Shown one piece after another: positions 1-7,890 of a stretch of DNA of 64,000 nt. This DNA is from an uncultured Alphaproteobacteria bacterium. GTDB lineage: Bacteria > Pseudomonadota > Alphaproteobacteria > SP197. The position numbers and the translations under genes were made by a program. The notes beneath the pieces are model-generated. The model was not told the origin of the DNA. It ran no database searches and saw only the letters and a program-made list of their open reading frames with translations. The stretch lies in the NCBI GenBank assembly GCA_943787175.1, contig CALSLK010000037.1, forward strand, positions 42,413 to 106,412, written 5' to 3'. Numbering within the stretch: position 1 is the first letter of the stretch; every line of letters starts with the position of its first letter.

Positions 1-474
1 CGCGACATCGTTGACGACTACGACGTGATCGTTTCGATCGAGATGATCGAAGCGGTCGGTGAGAAATTCTGGCCCGTCTATGCCAACGTGTTGCAACAGC
101 GACTGCGACCCGGTGGACGGGCGGTCCTGCAAGCGATCACCATTAATGCCGATAGTTTCGAGGGTTACCGAAACCGCGCTGACTTCATTCAGGCGCATGT
201 GTTTCCCGGCGGCATGTTGCCGACCAACGCACGGCTCGACGACATGGCTCTGAAAGCAGGGCTGAAGCCTGCTAGCCGGCTCATGTTTGGCAGGGATTAT
301 GCCGAAACGCTCCGGCGCTGGCGCCTTGCCTTTGAGGCGGCCTGGCCGGCCATCGAGAAGCTGGACTTTGATGAACGATTCCGGCGGATGTGGCGCTATT
401 ACCTGGTCTATTGCGAGGCTGGCTTTGACGTCGGTCGCATCGATGTCGGTCTGTTCGCGATGGATCGTACCTGA
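1..474 (+). CDS. Cyclopropane-fatty-acyl-phospholipid synthase family methyltransferase, 3' part
   Basis: The reading frame is open from the first base, so the N-terminal part lies outside the window. The visible part is the C-terminal half of a SAM-dependent CFA-synthase-like methyltransferase that acts on unsaturated acyl chains of membrane phospholipids. Recognisable blocks are SIEMIEAVGE, RPGGRAVLQAITI, FPGGMLP and the strongly conserved tail FDERFRRMWRYYLVYCEAGF. The stop overlaps the next start by one base (TGATG), so the two are translationally coupled. Next to an ECF/ChrR pair, a desaturase-like flavoprotein and DUF1365, it may be a UfaM-type fatty-acid methylase rather than a true cyclopropane synthase. 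The sequence alone does not decide between them. Confidence 0.9.
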   Translation, partial: RDIVDDYDVIVSIEMIEAVGEKFWPVYANVLQQRLRPGGRAVLQAITINADSFEGYRNRADFIQAHVFPGGMLPTNARLDDMALKAGLKPASRLMFGRDYAETLRRWRLAFEAAWPAIEKLDFDERFRRMWRYYLVYCEAGFDVGRIDVGLFAMDRT

Positions 475-965
475 TGGTCGCACAAACAGAGCTTTTTCCC
501 GACCAACTCGACCTCCACGATTTCTTTGTTGGCGACAGCAAGGCCTGGGGCATGGTCATGAGCCGGGCAGGCAAGGTGCAACGTCGGTTCCGCGTCGACA
601 TTACCGGCCATTGCGATGCCGAGAACCTGGTGCTCGACGAGCGTTTTGTGTTTGACGACGGTGAGAAAGACCGTCGGATATGGAAGATCGAACACCAGGG
701 CGATAGCGTGAGCGGCCATGCATCAGATGTGATCGGGACGGCTGGTGGTTTGATCCACGGTCCCATGCTGCAATGGACCTACGATATTGCGATCAAGGTG
801 GGCAGTCGACCTGTCCGTGTCCGTTTTGACGACTGGATGATCCTGGCCGACGATAACGTCATGCTCAGTCACGCGGTCATCAGAAAGTTCGGCATTCGCG
901 TTGCCGATGTCTTCATTGCGTTCAGAAAGTCCGACAGCATCCAGGCACCCCGCGCTGCAGCCTGA
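474..965 (+). CDS. DUF3833 family protein
   Basis: This 163-residue protein matches the DUF3833 family. It shows the N-terminal hydrophobic-aromatic stretch LHDFFVGDSKAWGMV, a VDITGH block and a C-terminal DDWMILADDNVMLSHAVIRKFG block typical of the family. Many members are lipoproteins, but no lipobox or signal peptide is visible here, so this copy looks cytoplasmic or peripheral. The ATG overlaps the stop of the upstream methyltransferase (TGATG). DUF3833 proteins recur in gene sets with CFA-like methyltransferases, DUF1365 and flavin amine oxidases. The biochemical role is unknown; a part in modifying or trafficking altered fatty acids is inference from context. Confidence 0.8.
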   Translation: MVAQTELFPDQLDLHDFFVGDSKAWGMVMSRAGKVQRRFRVDITGHCDAENLVLDERFVFDDGEKDRRIWKIEHQGDSVSGHASDVIGTAGGLIHGPMLQWTYDIAIKVGSRPVRVRFDDWMILADDNVMLSHAVIRKFGIRVADVFIAFRKSDSIQAPRAAA

Positions 966-979
966 CAAAGAGCGGGGGT

Positions 980-1420
980 CTAGCCGGTTCGCTTTGCGAT
1001 GGTCCGATTGATCATTCGGATGACCGGCCCGATCAGGGGCAGATGCGCATGAATGGCGCCGGCCGCATCCCAATAATCCAGATGAGTCAGAATGCGGGCA
1101 TCGGGACCGAACGTTACGGCCGACATGCCATCGAACGCGGTTGCTGACCCTCCGACTTCGCCTGATTCGAAACGCCATTCCAGATAGCCGCGGCTCTCGC
1201 TCATCGCGATATCGCGAACGCTGAATCGCGGTGCTTCAAAGGCGCGAAACATGCCTGCCATGATCCGTTTCATGGCATCGCGTCCCCTGACCTCGTGGAA
1301 CGGGTCACGGAACAAGACATCCTGATGAACCAGGTCATCCAGGCGTTCGAGCGTGTCGGCAGACAGCGTCTCGAACAAATCGCCATAGGCCCGAAGCGCC
1401 GTCTGGTCTGCATCGTTCAT
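980..1420 (-). CDS. NTF2/SnoaL-like domain protein
   Basis: A 146-residue protein with the NTF2-like pattern: an N-terminal helix, VHQDVLFRDPFHEVRGRDAM, then beta strands ending in HLDYWDAAGAIHAHLP. The start at 1420 is chosen because its ATG overlaps the stop of the upstream SDR (ATGA) and begins just before the conserved region; a longer frame upstream only copies SDR coding sequence. It is the last gene of the minus-strand five-gene operon. Small NTF2-like proteins of this type accompany the SDR/FAD/DUF1365/CFA gene set in other proteobacteria. Whether it is an enzyme or a binding protein is not known. Confidence 0.85.
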   Translation of the reverse strand: MNDADQTALRAYGDLFETLSADTLERLDDLVHQDVLFRDPFHEVRGRDAMKRIMAGMFRAFEAPRFSVRDIAMSESRGYLEWRFESGEVGGSATAFDGMSAVTFGPDARILTHLDYWDAAGAIHAHLPLIGPVIRMINRTIAKRTG

Positions 1421-2184
1421 GACGTCACCATGCGACGGGTCAGGGCAAAGGCAAGCCGCCGGGGAAGGAACCGCAGAAACCGGGTCGCCAGATCCATCTG
1501 CCACGGGAACGCAATCTCGAACCGGTTCGTAGCCAGGCCGCTGACAATGGTTTCGGCAGCCTGATCGACGGGGACGAGAAACGGCATCTCAAAGGTGTTC
1601 TGTTGGGTCAGCGGGGTTTCCACGAAGCCGGGATTGATGATCTGGATTGTAACGCCTTTTCCTTCACATTCGACGCGTAAGGCTTCGGCCAGATTGACCA
1701 GGCCCGCCTTGGAAGCTCCATAGACACCGGCATTGGGCAATCCAAAGCGGCTGGTCAGCGAGGAAACAATCGCGATGTGCCCGGTTCCACGTGTCAGCAT
1801 GGCGCGCAGCAGAGGATCCAGGCAGTTGAGAACACCACCTACGTTCACGTCAACCTGGCGGCATGCCTCCATGGCGTCGAAGGCACCGGCAGATATCGGT
1901 TTGTAGGTTCCGGCACAAAGTACTGCTGTATGGATGTGGCCCAGTTCTGCTTCGATTGCAGCGGCTGTTTGTGCAACGGCAATTCCGTCGGTCACATCCA
2001 GCTCGAAGTCATGGAGGTTTGTGTTTTCCTGTTCGCTAGCAAGGTTGCGCAGGCTCTCTCTACTTCGGGCGCTGATGGCGACTTTGTGTCCGTCTCCTGC
2101 CAGTCTTGCGGCAACCTCTGATCCAATGCCGCTGCTGGCACCGGTCACCCAGACACATCCCGTCCCCGGGTTGGCCATTGCCAT
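1417..2184 (-). CDS. SDR family NAD(P)-dependent oxidoreductase
   Basis: A classical short-chain dehydrogenase of 255 residues. The N-terminal cofactor motif TGASSGIG, the LCAG strand-4 motif, the SS pair of IVSSLTSRFG and the catalytic YGASK are all present, followed by INPGFVETP. This makes it a functional oxidoreductase by sequence; the substrate is unknown. A second ATG at 2178 (MANPG) is an equally good start. It sits between DUF6134 and the NTF2-like gene with overlap or very short gaps, so it belongs to the same transcript as the flavoprotein and DUF1365. By context the substrate is likely a modified lipid or fatty aldehyde, but that is inference. Confidence 0.9.
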   Translation of the reverse strand: MAMANPGTGCVWVTGASSGIGSEVAARLAGDGHKVAISARSRESLRNLASEQENTNLHDFELDVTDGIAVAQTAAAIEAELGHIHTAVLCAGTYKPISAGAFDAMEACRQVDVNVGGVLNCLDPLLRAMLTRGTGHIAIVSSLTSRFGLPNAGVYGASKAGLVNLAEALRVECEGKGVTIQIINPGFVETPLTQQNTFEMPFLVPVDQAAETIVSGLATNRFEIAFPWQMDLATRFLRFLPRRLAFALTRRMVTS

Positions 2185-2188
2185 GATG

Positions 2189-2887
2189 TCAGGCTCCGAT
2201 CAGGGATGTGATCTGTTTCCAGGTTTCCTGGTCTGGAACATTCACTGCGTGATAGTTGACCTGCTCGCCACGGGCATCGAAACGCAGGCCGCACCAGGCA
2301 CCCTGCAGGCTGTACCAGATCGTCAGATCGAGATCGCCACTTGCCTCGTAGCGGCGTGCTTCCAGGTATTCGCTCGCCACGTTCATGCGGTCGATGCCGG
2401 CAGGAACATGAAAAACCTCCTTGATTCTGCCCTTTTGCGTATCGAGAAGGCGGTTGCGGGTGGGCGTTTCTGGATGCCAGTAACTGGTTGTGAGCATGTC
2501 GGATTCAACCGTCACAAACCCATCGTCTCCCTCAACGACAAGTGCTTGGCCGTCATGGTGCGCACGCACGACATGATCGGTGCCGTCGTCATGCGTCCTG
2601 CTCTCCAGGTGCACCAGGCGACCGTCACGCCAGACTTCATGGTTGGTATGTTCGTACCGGAACACGGGAATCCAGGCGACCTCGACCTCCAGGGCAATCT
2701 CCACATGCACCACAAGCTCGTTGTCGCGATGTGTGAAGTCGAGACGGTGTGTACCGATCAAGGTATCGCCACGCACGACTTCGAACAGCATGGACTGGGG
2801 TGCGGCATGTGTCCTGGATGTAGCGCAGCCCGCTATCGCCCCGACTGCAGTGCCCATCAACGATCGACGCGTGATCAGCGGGGTCAC
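2189..2887 (-). CDS. DUF6134 family secreted protein (paralogue 1)
   Basis: A 232-residue exported protein. The N-terminus has ITRRSLMGTAVGAIAGC, which reads as a twin-arginine-like signal ending in a lipobox cysteine, so it is probably a lipoprotein. The body contains HEVWRDGRLV, a THDDGTDHVVRA block, SYWHPE and a late PAG turn, which are shared with a second protein at 18997-19659. The start is GTG, overlapping the DUF1365 stop by four bases (GTGA). The function is not known. Its place inside a lipid-modification operon suggests an envelope role. An alternative would be a lipid-binding protein. Confidence 0.75.
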   Translation of the reverse strand: MTPLITRRSLMGTAVGAIAGCATSRTHAAPQSMLFEVVRGDTLIGTHRLDFTHRDNELVVHVEIALEVEVAWIPVFRYEHTNHEVWRDGRLVHLESRTHDDGTDHVVRAHHDGQALVVEGDDGFVTVESDMLTTSYWHPETPTRNRLLDTQKGRIKEVFHVPAGIDRMNVASEYLEARRYEASGDLDLTIWYSLQGAWCGLRFDARGEQVNYHAVNVPDQETWKQITSLIGA

Positions 2888-3672
2888 GACGAGCGCCCAC
2901 TCTGGCCGAGGACTTCGGGCGTTGTGGCTGGAACATGATCATGGACTGGGACGCGCTTCAGCCAGAGCCGCACGGCTTCAAATCGGATCGCGGTAAAAAC
3001 CTTAACGGTCATCAAAGGAAACCGGAGCAGAATGCGGATGAGCTCTTTTGAGCTGAAGGGCGCGCGTTTGCCGCTCTGGATCGCGACCAGTCTGGGCTTG
3101 CCATCCATAACATGCTGAATCTGCAACATCAGGTCATCGCCGGGGACCGTAAGACGGAAGTGATAGTTGCCTTCGACCGGCAGAAACGGCGAAACATGAA
3201 AGGCCTTGGCGCAGCTGTGCCGAAACACCCGATCTTCTGACGCGGTGCTGTCAGCGGGAATGAGATAGCTGCGGCGTTCGCCAAAGGTGTTGCGCACTTC
3301 ATAGATCACCGCTGCAAGTTCACCGTTCAGTTGGTGGCAAAACCAGACCGAGATGGGATTGAAGGCATAGCCGAACATACGTGGCAGGCAGAGAATACGA
3401 ATAGAGCCGCCAATGACGTCCATACCGGCAGATCGCAGGTGGCCTTCCGCCCACATGCGCAAGCTGGAGCCATCGCCGGGCCCATGGTCATGATCGTGAA
3501 AGGCCATAAGCGCCGGGCGATTGTATCCAAACAGGCGAGAGCCGCGGTCGAGTTCTGGCAACTCGTCGATATCGAGCAGCATGGAAAATGCGCGATAGCT
3601 GAATCGATGCCGGGGCGCCATGCGGTGATGCATGATGCGGCCGACATAGATGCTTGAGGCCATCGTGTTCAT
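2884..3672 (-). CDS. DUF1365 domain-containing protein
   Basis: A 262-residue DUF1365 protein. Diagnostic stretches are IYVGRIMHHRMAPRHRFSYR at the N-terminus, FGYNRPALMAFHDHDHG, LCLPRMFGYAFNPISVWFCH and the later KAFHVSPFLPVEGNYHF. The start at 3672 is chosen because the ATG shares one base with the upstream stop (TAATG); another ATG lies at 3663. DUF1365 genes are nearly always next to a flavin amine-oxidase-like gene and a CFA-like methyltransferase, as here. The family's enzymatic role is not settled. In Rhodobacter-type organisms genes of this set belong to the sigma-E/ChrR regulon and affect methylated or furan fatty acids. Confidence 0.92.
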   Translation of the reverse strand: MNTMASSIYVGRIMHHRMAPRHRFSYRAFSMLLDIDELPELDRGSRLFGYNRPALMAFHDHDHGPGDGSSLRMWAEGHLRSAGMDVIGGSIRILCLPRMFGYAFNPISVWFCHQLNGELAAVIYEVRNTFGERRSYLIPADSTASEDRVFRHSCAKAFHVSPFLPVEGNYHFRLTVPGDDLMLQIQHVMDGKPRLVAIQSGKRAPFSSKELIRILLRFPLMTVKVFTAIRFEAVRLWLKRVPVHDHVPATTPEVLGQSGRSS

Positions 3673-5018
3673 TAGGCTGCCTCTGCCATCGATGGCTGCA
3701 GACTGGTCGATGGCGAAAGCTTTTTGTCGACATCGCTCCACCAGGGAGCGGGAGCACCCAGTGCATCGGCAACCTGCAGGCCCGAGCGTAGTCCGTCTTC
3801 ATGAAAGCCATAGCCGGTATAGCTGCCGGCAAACCAGATGCCGTCGCGGCCCTGTATTTCTGGCAGGGATTGCTGTGCAGCCAGGGCCGAAAGGTCAAAC
3901 TGGGGATGGTCATAGCTGATACGGGTCATCACTGTGGCCGGATCGGGTTCGGTCGAGGGATTGAGCGTCACAAACACCTGATCGCTTGTGGTGATGTTCT
4001 GCAGCCGGTTCATCCAGTAGGTCAGTGCGATGGGGTGATCACCGGTTCCGTCTCCGCAGGAGCTGTAATTCCAGCTTGACCACAAACGCCGTCGGTTCGG
4101 CATCAGCGCAGCATCGGTGTGCAGCACCGCTTCATTGGGCTGATAGCTGAAGGCTTCCAGAAATGCCCTGCGTTCGCCGTCGCTGTCACTTTCCAACAGG
4201 GCATGCGCGTGATCTGCGTGGCAGGCCAGAAGCACGGCGTCAAAATTTCTCCGGTTACCGTTGACCTCGATAATGCAGGGTCCGGTCGGCGTGGCCGTAA
4301 CCTGTGCGATTTCAGCGTTGAACACGATTTCGGCCTGCATATCGTCGATCAGGCGGCTGACATAGGCTTGGCTTCCGCCCTTAACGGTTCGCCATGGGAT
4401 GCGGTTGACCAGCCGCAGCAGCCCGTGATTGTGAAAGAAGCGCACGAAAGGCCGCACCGGATAGTCCAGAATTCCCGTTGCCGAAGATGACCAGATCGCA
4501 GCTGCCATAGGCACCAGAAAGCGCGTGACGAACGGTGCGCCATAGGCGTTCCGGTCAAGCCAGCTTCCCAGTCGTTCATCACGGGTTGCGGGATCGCTCA
4601 GCGCTTGTTCCGCCTGACGGAAAAAACGCACGGTATCGGCCAGCAGGCCCCAGTGTTCGCGACTTGTGAACTGATCCGTGCTGCCGAACAGGCCAGTCAG
4701 ATGTCCGGCCATTTCCCAGGCGCCGCCCTGCAGCGATACGGCAAATGACATGTCGCTTGCGTCGGTAGCGACATCCAGCGTCTCAAACAGACGCACCAGA
4801 TGGGGATAGTTGACGGTGTTGTAGACAATGAAACCAGTATCGACGGGAACATCACAGCCATCCAGCCGCGCGATCTGCGTGTTCGCGTGGCCTCCTGGCC
4901 GGCTGTCACGCTCGAACAACGTGACGTCGTGACGCCTGGACAGAGCCCAGGAGGCACCCAAGCCTGAAATACCGGAACCGATGACAGCAATCTTGAGAGG
5001 AGTTTTGTGCGCGATCAT
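3672..5018 (-). CDS. FAD-dependent NAD(P)-binding oxidoreductase, UfaD-like
   Basis: A flavin-containing amine-oxidase-fold protein of about 448 residues. The FAD motif AVIGSGISGLGASWAL lies directly after the start, followed by LFERDSRPGGHANT and VDTGFIVYN. The C-terminus has GIWFAGSYTGYGFHEDGL, which closes the FAD site. Two other ATGs (5039 and 5108) would only add a low-complexity leader crossing the promoter region, so 5018 is preferred. Relatives next to CFA-like methylases are known or proposed to desaturate methylated fatty acids (the UfaD step). It is the first gene of the minus-strand operon and is divergent from the sigma factor. Confidence 0.9.
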   Translation of the reverse strand: MIAHKTPLKIAVIGSGISGLGASWALSRRHDVTLFERDSRPGGHANTQIARLDGCDVPVDTGFIVYNTVNYPHLVRLFETLDVATDASDMSFAVSLQGGAWEMAGHLTGLFGSTDQFTSREHWGLLADTVRFFRQAEQALSDPATRDERLGSWLDRNAYGAPFVTRFLVPMAAAIWSSSATGILDYPVRPFVRFFHNHGLLRLVNRIPWRTVKGGSQAYVSRLIDDMQAEIVFNAEIAQVTATPTGPCIIEVNGNRRNFDAVLLACHADHAHALLESDSDGERRAFLEAFSYQPNEAVLHTDAALMPNRRRLWSSWNYSSCGDGTGDHPIALTYWMNRLQNITTSDQVFVTLNPSTEPDPATVMTRISYDHPQFDLSALAAQQSLPEIQGRDGIWFAGSYTGYGFHEDGLRSGLQVADALGAPAPWWSDVDKKLSPSTSLQPSMAEAA

Positions 5019-5045
5019 GCCACTTGTTCGAAAACCCATGGGGAT

Positions 5046-5066
5046 CGGATCACTCTGTGTGATCCG
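5046..5066. promoter_or_regulatory. Divergent ECF11-type promoter region with perfect inverted repeat
   Basis: Positions 5046-5053 (CGGATCAC) and 5059-5066 (GTGATCCG) form a perfect 8-base inverted repeat with a 5-base spacer. The right arm contains TGATCC at 5060-5065, the known -35 of sigma-E/ChrR-type promoters. Exactly 18 bases later comes TAGG at 5084, close to the expected TA-rich -10, with ATG at 5111. The left arm gives TGATCC on the minus strand, pointing at the flavoprotein, but no good -10 sits 18 bases away. So the plus promoter is well supported and the minus one is tentative. Confidence 0.6.
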
Positions 5067-5110
5067 AATGTGGGCTTTGTACGTAGGTAGTTGGACCAAA
5101 CGAGGCAATC

Positions 5111-5758
5111 ATGTTCGTGGACAGTGAACAAACGGCACTTGCTGACGATGTGCCGTACGGGTTAGACGGCGCCATGACGACAACGCGATCCGGATCGGAA
5201 ACCCCCAGCAAACAAGATCTCGAGCGAGATCTTGTTGCGGTCGGTACGTCACAGGATCGCGAAGCATTCCGCAGGCTTTTTAATCACTTCGCCCCGCGTC
5301 TGCGGTCGTTCCTGATCCGCCGCCGCACGCCCGATGGTTCTCTGGATGACCTGGTCCAGGATGTGATGGCGATCATCTGGCGCCGCGCAGAGACCTATGA
5401 TCCGGCCAAGGCAACGGCATCAACCTGGATCTTTACCGTCGCGCGTAACCGACGCATCGATCTGGCGCGCAGAAGCCGGCCGGAAGTCGATATCGATGAT
5501 CCTGCAACCGTGCCCGAGCAGGAAGACAAGGCCCCGTTGCCCGATGAGCAGACCAGCCATACCCAGATGGCGGCCCACATCAAAAGCGCGCTTGCTCTTT
5601 TGCCACCGGATCAATCCGAAATCGTCATGCTCGCGTATCACAGGGATATGTCGCATTCGGAAATTGCAGAAGAAATCTCCGTCCCTCTGGGAACGGTCAA
5701 ATCCCGCCTCAGACTTGCTCTGGGGAAACTGCGTCAATCCATGGAAGGATTGGAATAA
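5111..5758 (+). CDS. rpoE: ECF sigma factor, ECF11/RpoE type, partner of ChrR
   Basis: A 215-residue sigma-70-family ECF factor. Region 2 is visible at FNHFAPRLRSFLIRR through LDDLVQDVMAIIWRRAETYD and TWIFTVARNRRIDLAR; region 4 is visible at ALLPPDQSEIVMLAYHRDMS, SEIAEEISVPLGTVKSRLR. The stop overlaps the anti-sigma start (TAATG), which supports a cognate pair. A second ATG at 5174 could be used, but the ATG at 5111 is preceded by GAGG. ECF11 factors paired with ChrR respond to singlet oxygen and organic hydroperoxides. Autoregulation through the TGATCC site upstream is likely. Confidence 0.95.
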   Translation: MFVDSEQTALADDVPYGLDGAMTTTRSGSETPSKQDLERDLVAVGTSQDREAFRRLFNHFAPRLRSFLIRRRTPDGSLDDLVQDVMAIIWRRAETYDPAKATASTWIFTVARNRRIDLARRSRPEVDIDDPATVPEQEDKAPLPDEQTSHTQMAAHIKSALALLPPDQSEIVMLAYHRDMSHSEIAEEISVPLGTVKSRLRLALGKLRQSMEGLE

Positions 5759-6414
5759 TGATATCCCATCATCTCGATCAGACCATGCTGCTCGACTATG
5801 CCAGTGGCGGCATGAGCCATTCGCTCTCGCTCATCACTGCGACCCATCTTGCTTTGTGCCCGGCCTGTCGTCGGGACGTCGAGGCTCTCGAGGCCGTCGG
5901 CGGTGCCATGCTTGATGAGACAGTTGGCGGAGAGGTCCGGGGAAATGCTTTTGAAGACCTGATGGCACGCATTGAGGCCGGCGCCGGTCAGGTAAGCGTG
6001 CCCCAAACCGCACAGCCGACCGGCGTTGAAATCGATCATCTGCCGCGCCCACTCCGCGATCACATTCCTCTGCACAATGGCAAGCTGCGCTGGGGCAGAC
6101 AGGGGCCAATCGAAACGATCTTTCTGCCCTGCGACGATCCCGGTCACCGTGTCAGGTTGCTGCGTATTGCGCCGGGAAAGGGCGCGCCTCAGCACAGCCA
6201 TCGCGGACTGGAACTGACCCTGGTGCTCCAGGGCAGCTTTCATGATGAGACGGGGCAGTTTGGCCCCGGAGATATCGAGGTTGCCGACCCCGACCTTGAT
6301 CATCGCCCGATTGCGGATGAAGGTGTTCCCTGTCTTTGTTTGGCAGTTACGACAGCGCCCTTGCGCTTGACGGGCCCTCTGGGGCGCCTGATTGATCCCT
6401 TCCTGACGATCTAG
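5758..6414 (+). CDS. chrR: ChrR family zinc-binding anti-sigma factor with cupin domain
   Basis: A 218-residue two-domain anti-sigma factor. The N-terminal domain holds H5, H30, C34 and C37 (HLALCPAC), matching one-for-one the H6/H31/C35/C38 zinc ligands of Rhodobacter sphaeroides ChrR. The C-terminal cupin carries PQHSHRGLE (HxHxxxE metal triad) and a later aspartate/histidine-rich PDLDHRP strand. The family holds its sigma factor inactive and releases it under singlet oxygen; the cupin is needed for that release. It is translationally coupled to the sigma gene. Both metal sites look intact, so the switch should be functional. Confidence 0.95.
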   Translation: MISHHLDQTMLLDYASGGMSHSLSLITATHLALCPACRRDVEALEAVGGAMLDETVGGEVRGNAFEDLMARIEAGAGQVSVPQTAQPTGVEIDHLPRPLRDHIPLHNGKLRWGRQGPIETIFLPCDDPGHRVRLLRIAPGKGAPQHSHRGLELTLVLQGSFHDETGQFGPGDIEVADPDLDHRPIADEGVPCLCLAVTTAPLRLTGPLGRLIDPFLTI

Positions 6415-6425
6415 GAGAGCGTGCG

Positions 6426-6980
6426 ATGCGTGTTGGTGCCGTTGTTGCAGCGGTTGTAACCCTTCTGATGGGGACCAATGACAGCAAGGCCGAGGCCATC
6501 GACTGGACGAAACTCGACCTTGCAAGCCTGGATGGAGAACCAATCGATCCGGCTTTGCTCGCCGGCCATCCTGTTCTTGTGGTCAACACCGCTTCTCTGT
6601 GTGGCTTCACGCCTCAATACGAGGGCTTGCAGAAGCTTTGGGATACCTACCGCGATCGTGGCCTTGTTGTACTTGGCGTGCCGTCTGATGATTTCGGCAG
6701 CCAGGAGTATGACGCAAGTGGTGAGATCAAGGCCTTCTGCGAAGTGAACTACGGCATCAACTTTCCCATGCTGGAGCGCCAGCATGTGAAGGGATCGCAA
6801 GCCCATCCCCTGTTTGCCTGGATTTCCAAGCAGGCTGGTTCAGCCGGCGTGCCCCGCTGGAACTTCTACAAGTATCTGATCGCGGCCGATGGCACGTTTG
6901 TCGACTGGTATGCCAGTACGACCAAGCCGACATCGGACACAGTTGTTACTGCCATCGAATCTCAGCTCGCAGCGCAATAA
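6426..6980 (+). CDS. Glutathione peroxidase, exported
   Basis: A 184-residue GPx-family peroxidase that uses cysteine rather than selenocysteine. The catalytic region is VVNTASLCGFTPQYEGL, with the downstream block PSDDFGSQEY and the conserved W of PRWNFYKYL. An N-terminal hydrophobic stretch ending NDSKAEA looks like a signal peptide, which suggests a periplasmic enzyme. It begins 11 bases after chrR on the same strand and is probably co-transcribed with the sigma factor pair. It would reduce lipid or organic hydroperoxides, the same stress that ECF11/ChrR systems detect. The reductant could be thioredoxin rather than glutathione, as in many Cys-GPx proteins. Confidence 0.93.
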   Translation: MRVGAVVAAVVTLLMGTNDSKAEAIDWTKLDLASLDGEPIDPALLAGHPVLVVNTASLCGFTPQYEGLQKLWDTYRDRGLVVLGVPSDDFGSQEYDASGEIKAFCEVNYGINFPMLERQHVKGSQAHPLFAWISKQAGSAGVPRWNFYKYLIAADGTFVDWYASTTKPTSDTVVTAIESQLAAQ

Positions 6981-6988
6981 GAAAGGCT

Positions 6989-7858
6989 TCAGAGTTTTTC
7001 ACTCAGAAAGCGTATCAGGTCATCGGCGACAGGTGCTGTTTCAGGCAGTGGATCTGCCAGGGATGCAACAATGCCGATATGGCCGACACCGGGATAGGTG
7101 ATCAGTTCGACGTCTCCCCCCCTCTGCCGTATCGCAGCCTCAAGCCGCTCTGAGTTGGCGGGCAGAACGGTTGTATCGTCCAGCCCCGTCGCCAGCAGAA
7201 TGGGTGGAGCATCCCCGCGGGCAAAGGTGATGGGTTGGGTTGCGTCCGGGTCGGGGTGACGACCAAATGTGTTGCGCAGAAGCGTGGAGTCGAAGGGGCG
7301 GAAATCATAGGGGCCCGCCAGGCCTGCAACTGCCCCGATGCGATCGGCAGACCAGCCTTCGGCTTCGAGATAGCGCACATCAAGCGCCAGCATCATTGCA
7401 TTGTAGGCGCCGGCAGAATGGCCTGCCATGCCGACCCGGTCGGGATCACCGCCATATTCGGCAATGTTTCGGCCGACCCAGGCTACAGCCTGCGCGCTGT
7501 CTTCCAGAAAATCCGGAAAGGCAACTTCGGGAAGCACACGGTAATCTGGAATGACAACGATGAACCCTGCTGCTGCCAGGCGTTGGCCCACAAACAGATA
7601 GTCGCCCCGTTCGCCCGAGTTCCAACCACCACCATAGAAAAACACCACGACCGGAGATGAACCGGTGGCACTGTGTGGGCGGTAAACGTCCAGCCGCTGT
7701 CGTTCATGGGTGCCATAGGCAAGGTCTTCGACAACGTCATAACCATCACGCGTCACAAACGCATTGACGACGTCAGCCTTGGAACATGCGCCCGCAAGTG
7801 CTGCCAGGGGCAGCACGGCCAGACGACCAAGAAGTGTGCGACGGGACTGCGAGATCAT
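6989..7858 (-). CDS. Alpha/beta hydrolase, esterase/lipase (BD-FAE-like) lipoprotein
   Basis: A 289-residue hydrolase of the hormone-sensitive-lipase/BD-FAE kind. The N-terminus has a twin-arginine-like QSRRTLLG followed by LPLAALAGAC, a lipobox, so it should be a membrane-anchored periplasmic lipoprotein. The oxyanion motif is FFYGGGWNSGERGD, the nucleophile elbow is GHSAGAYN, and the acid and histidine are in GLDDTTV and GVGHIG. The ATG at 7858 is chosen because it places the signal at the N-terminus. It converges on the glutathione peroxidase gene. The substrate is likely a short acyl ester; nothing more specific can be read. Confidence 0.88.
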   Translation of the reverse strand: MISQSRRTLLGRLAVLPLAALAGACSKADVVNAFVTRDGYDVVEDLAYGTHERQRLDVYRPHSATGSSPVVVFFYGGGWNSGERGDYLFVGQRLAAAGFIVVIPDYRVLPEVAFPDFLEDSAQAVAWVGRNIAEYGGDPDRVGMAGHSAGAYNAMMLALDVRYLEAEGWSADRIGAVAGLAGPYDFRPFDSTLLRNTFGRHPDPDATQPITFARGDAPPILLATGLDDTTVLPANSERLEAAIRQRGGDVELITYPGVGHIGIVASLADPLPETAPVADDLIRFLSEKL

Positions 7859-7890
7859 ACTGCCCCTTACGCAAGGCGGGTTCCGGCGGA

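Noticed and set aside
1934..2938. A 334-codon plus-strand frame across the SDR and DUF6134 genes
   Set aside because: It crosses two genes with clear motifs on the other strand and has no recognisable sequence of its own.
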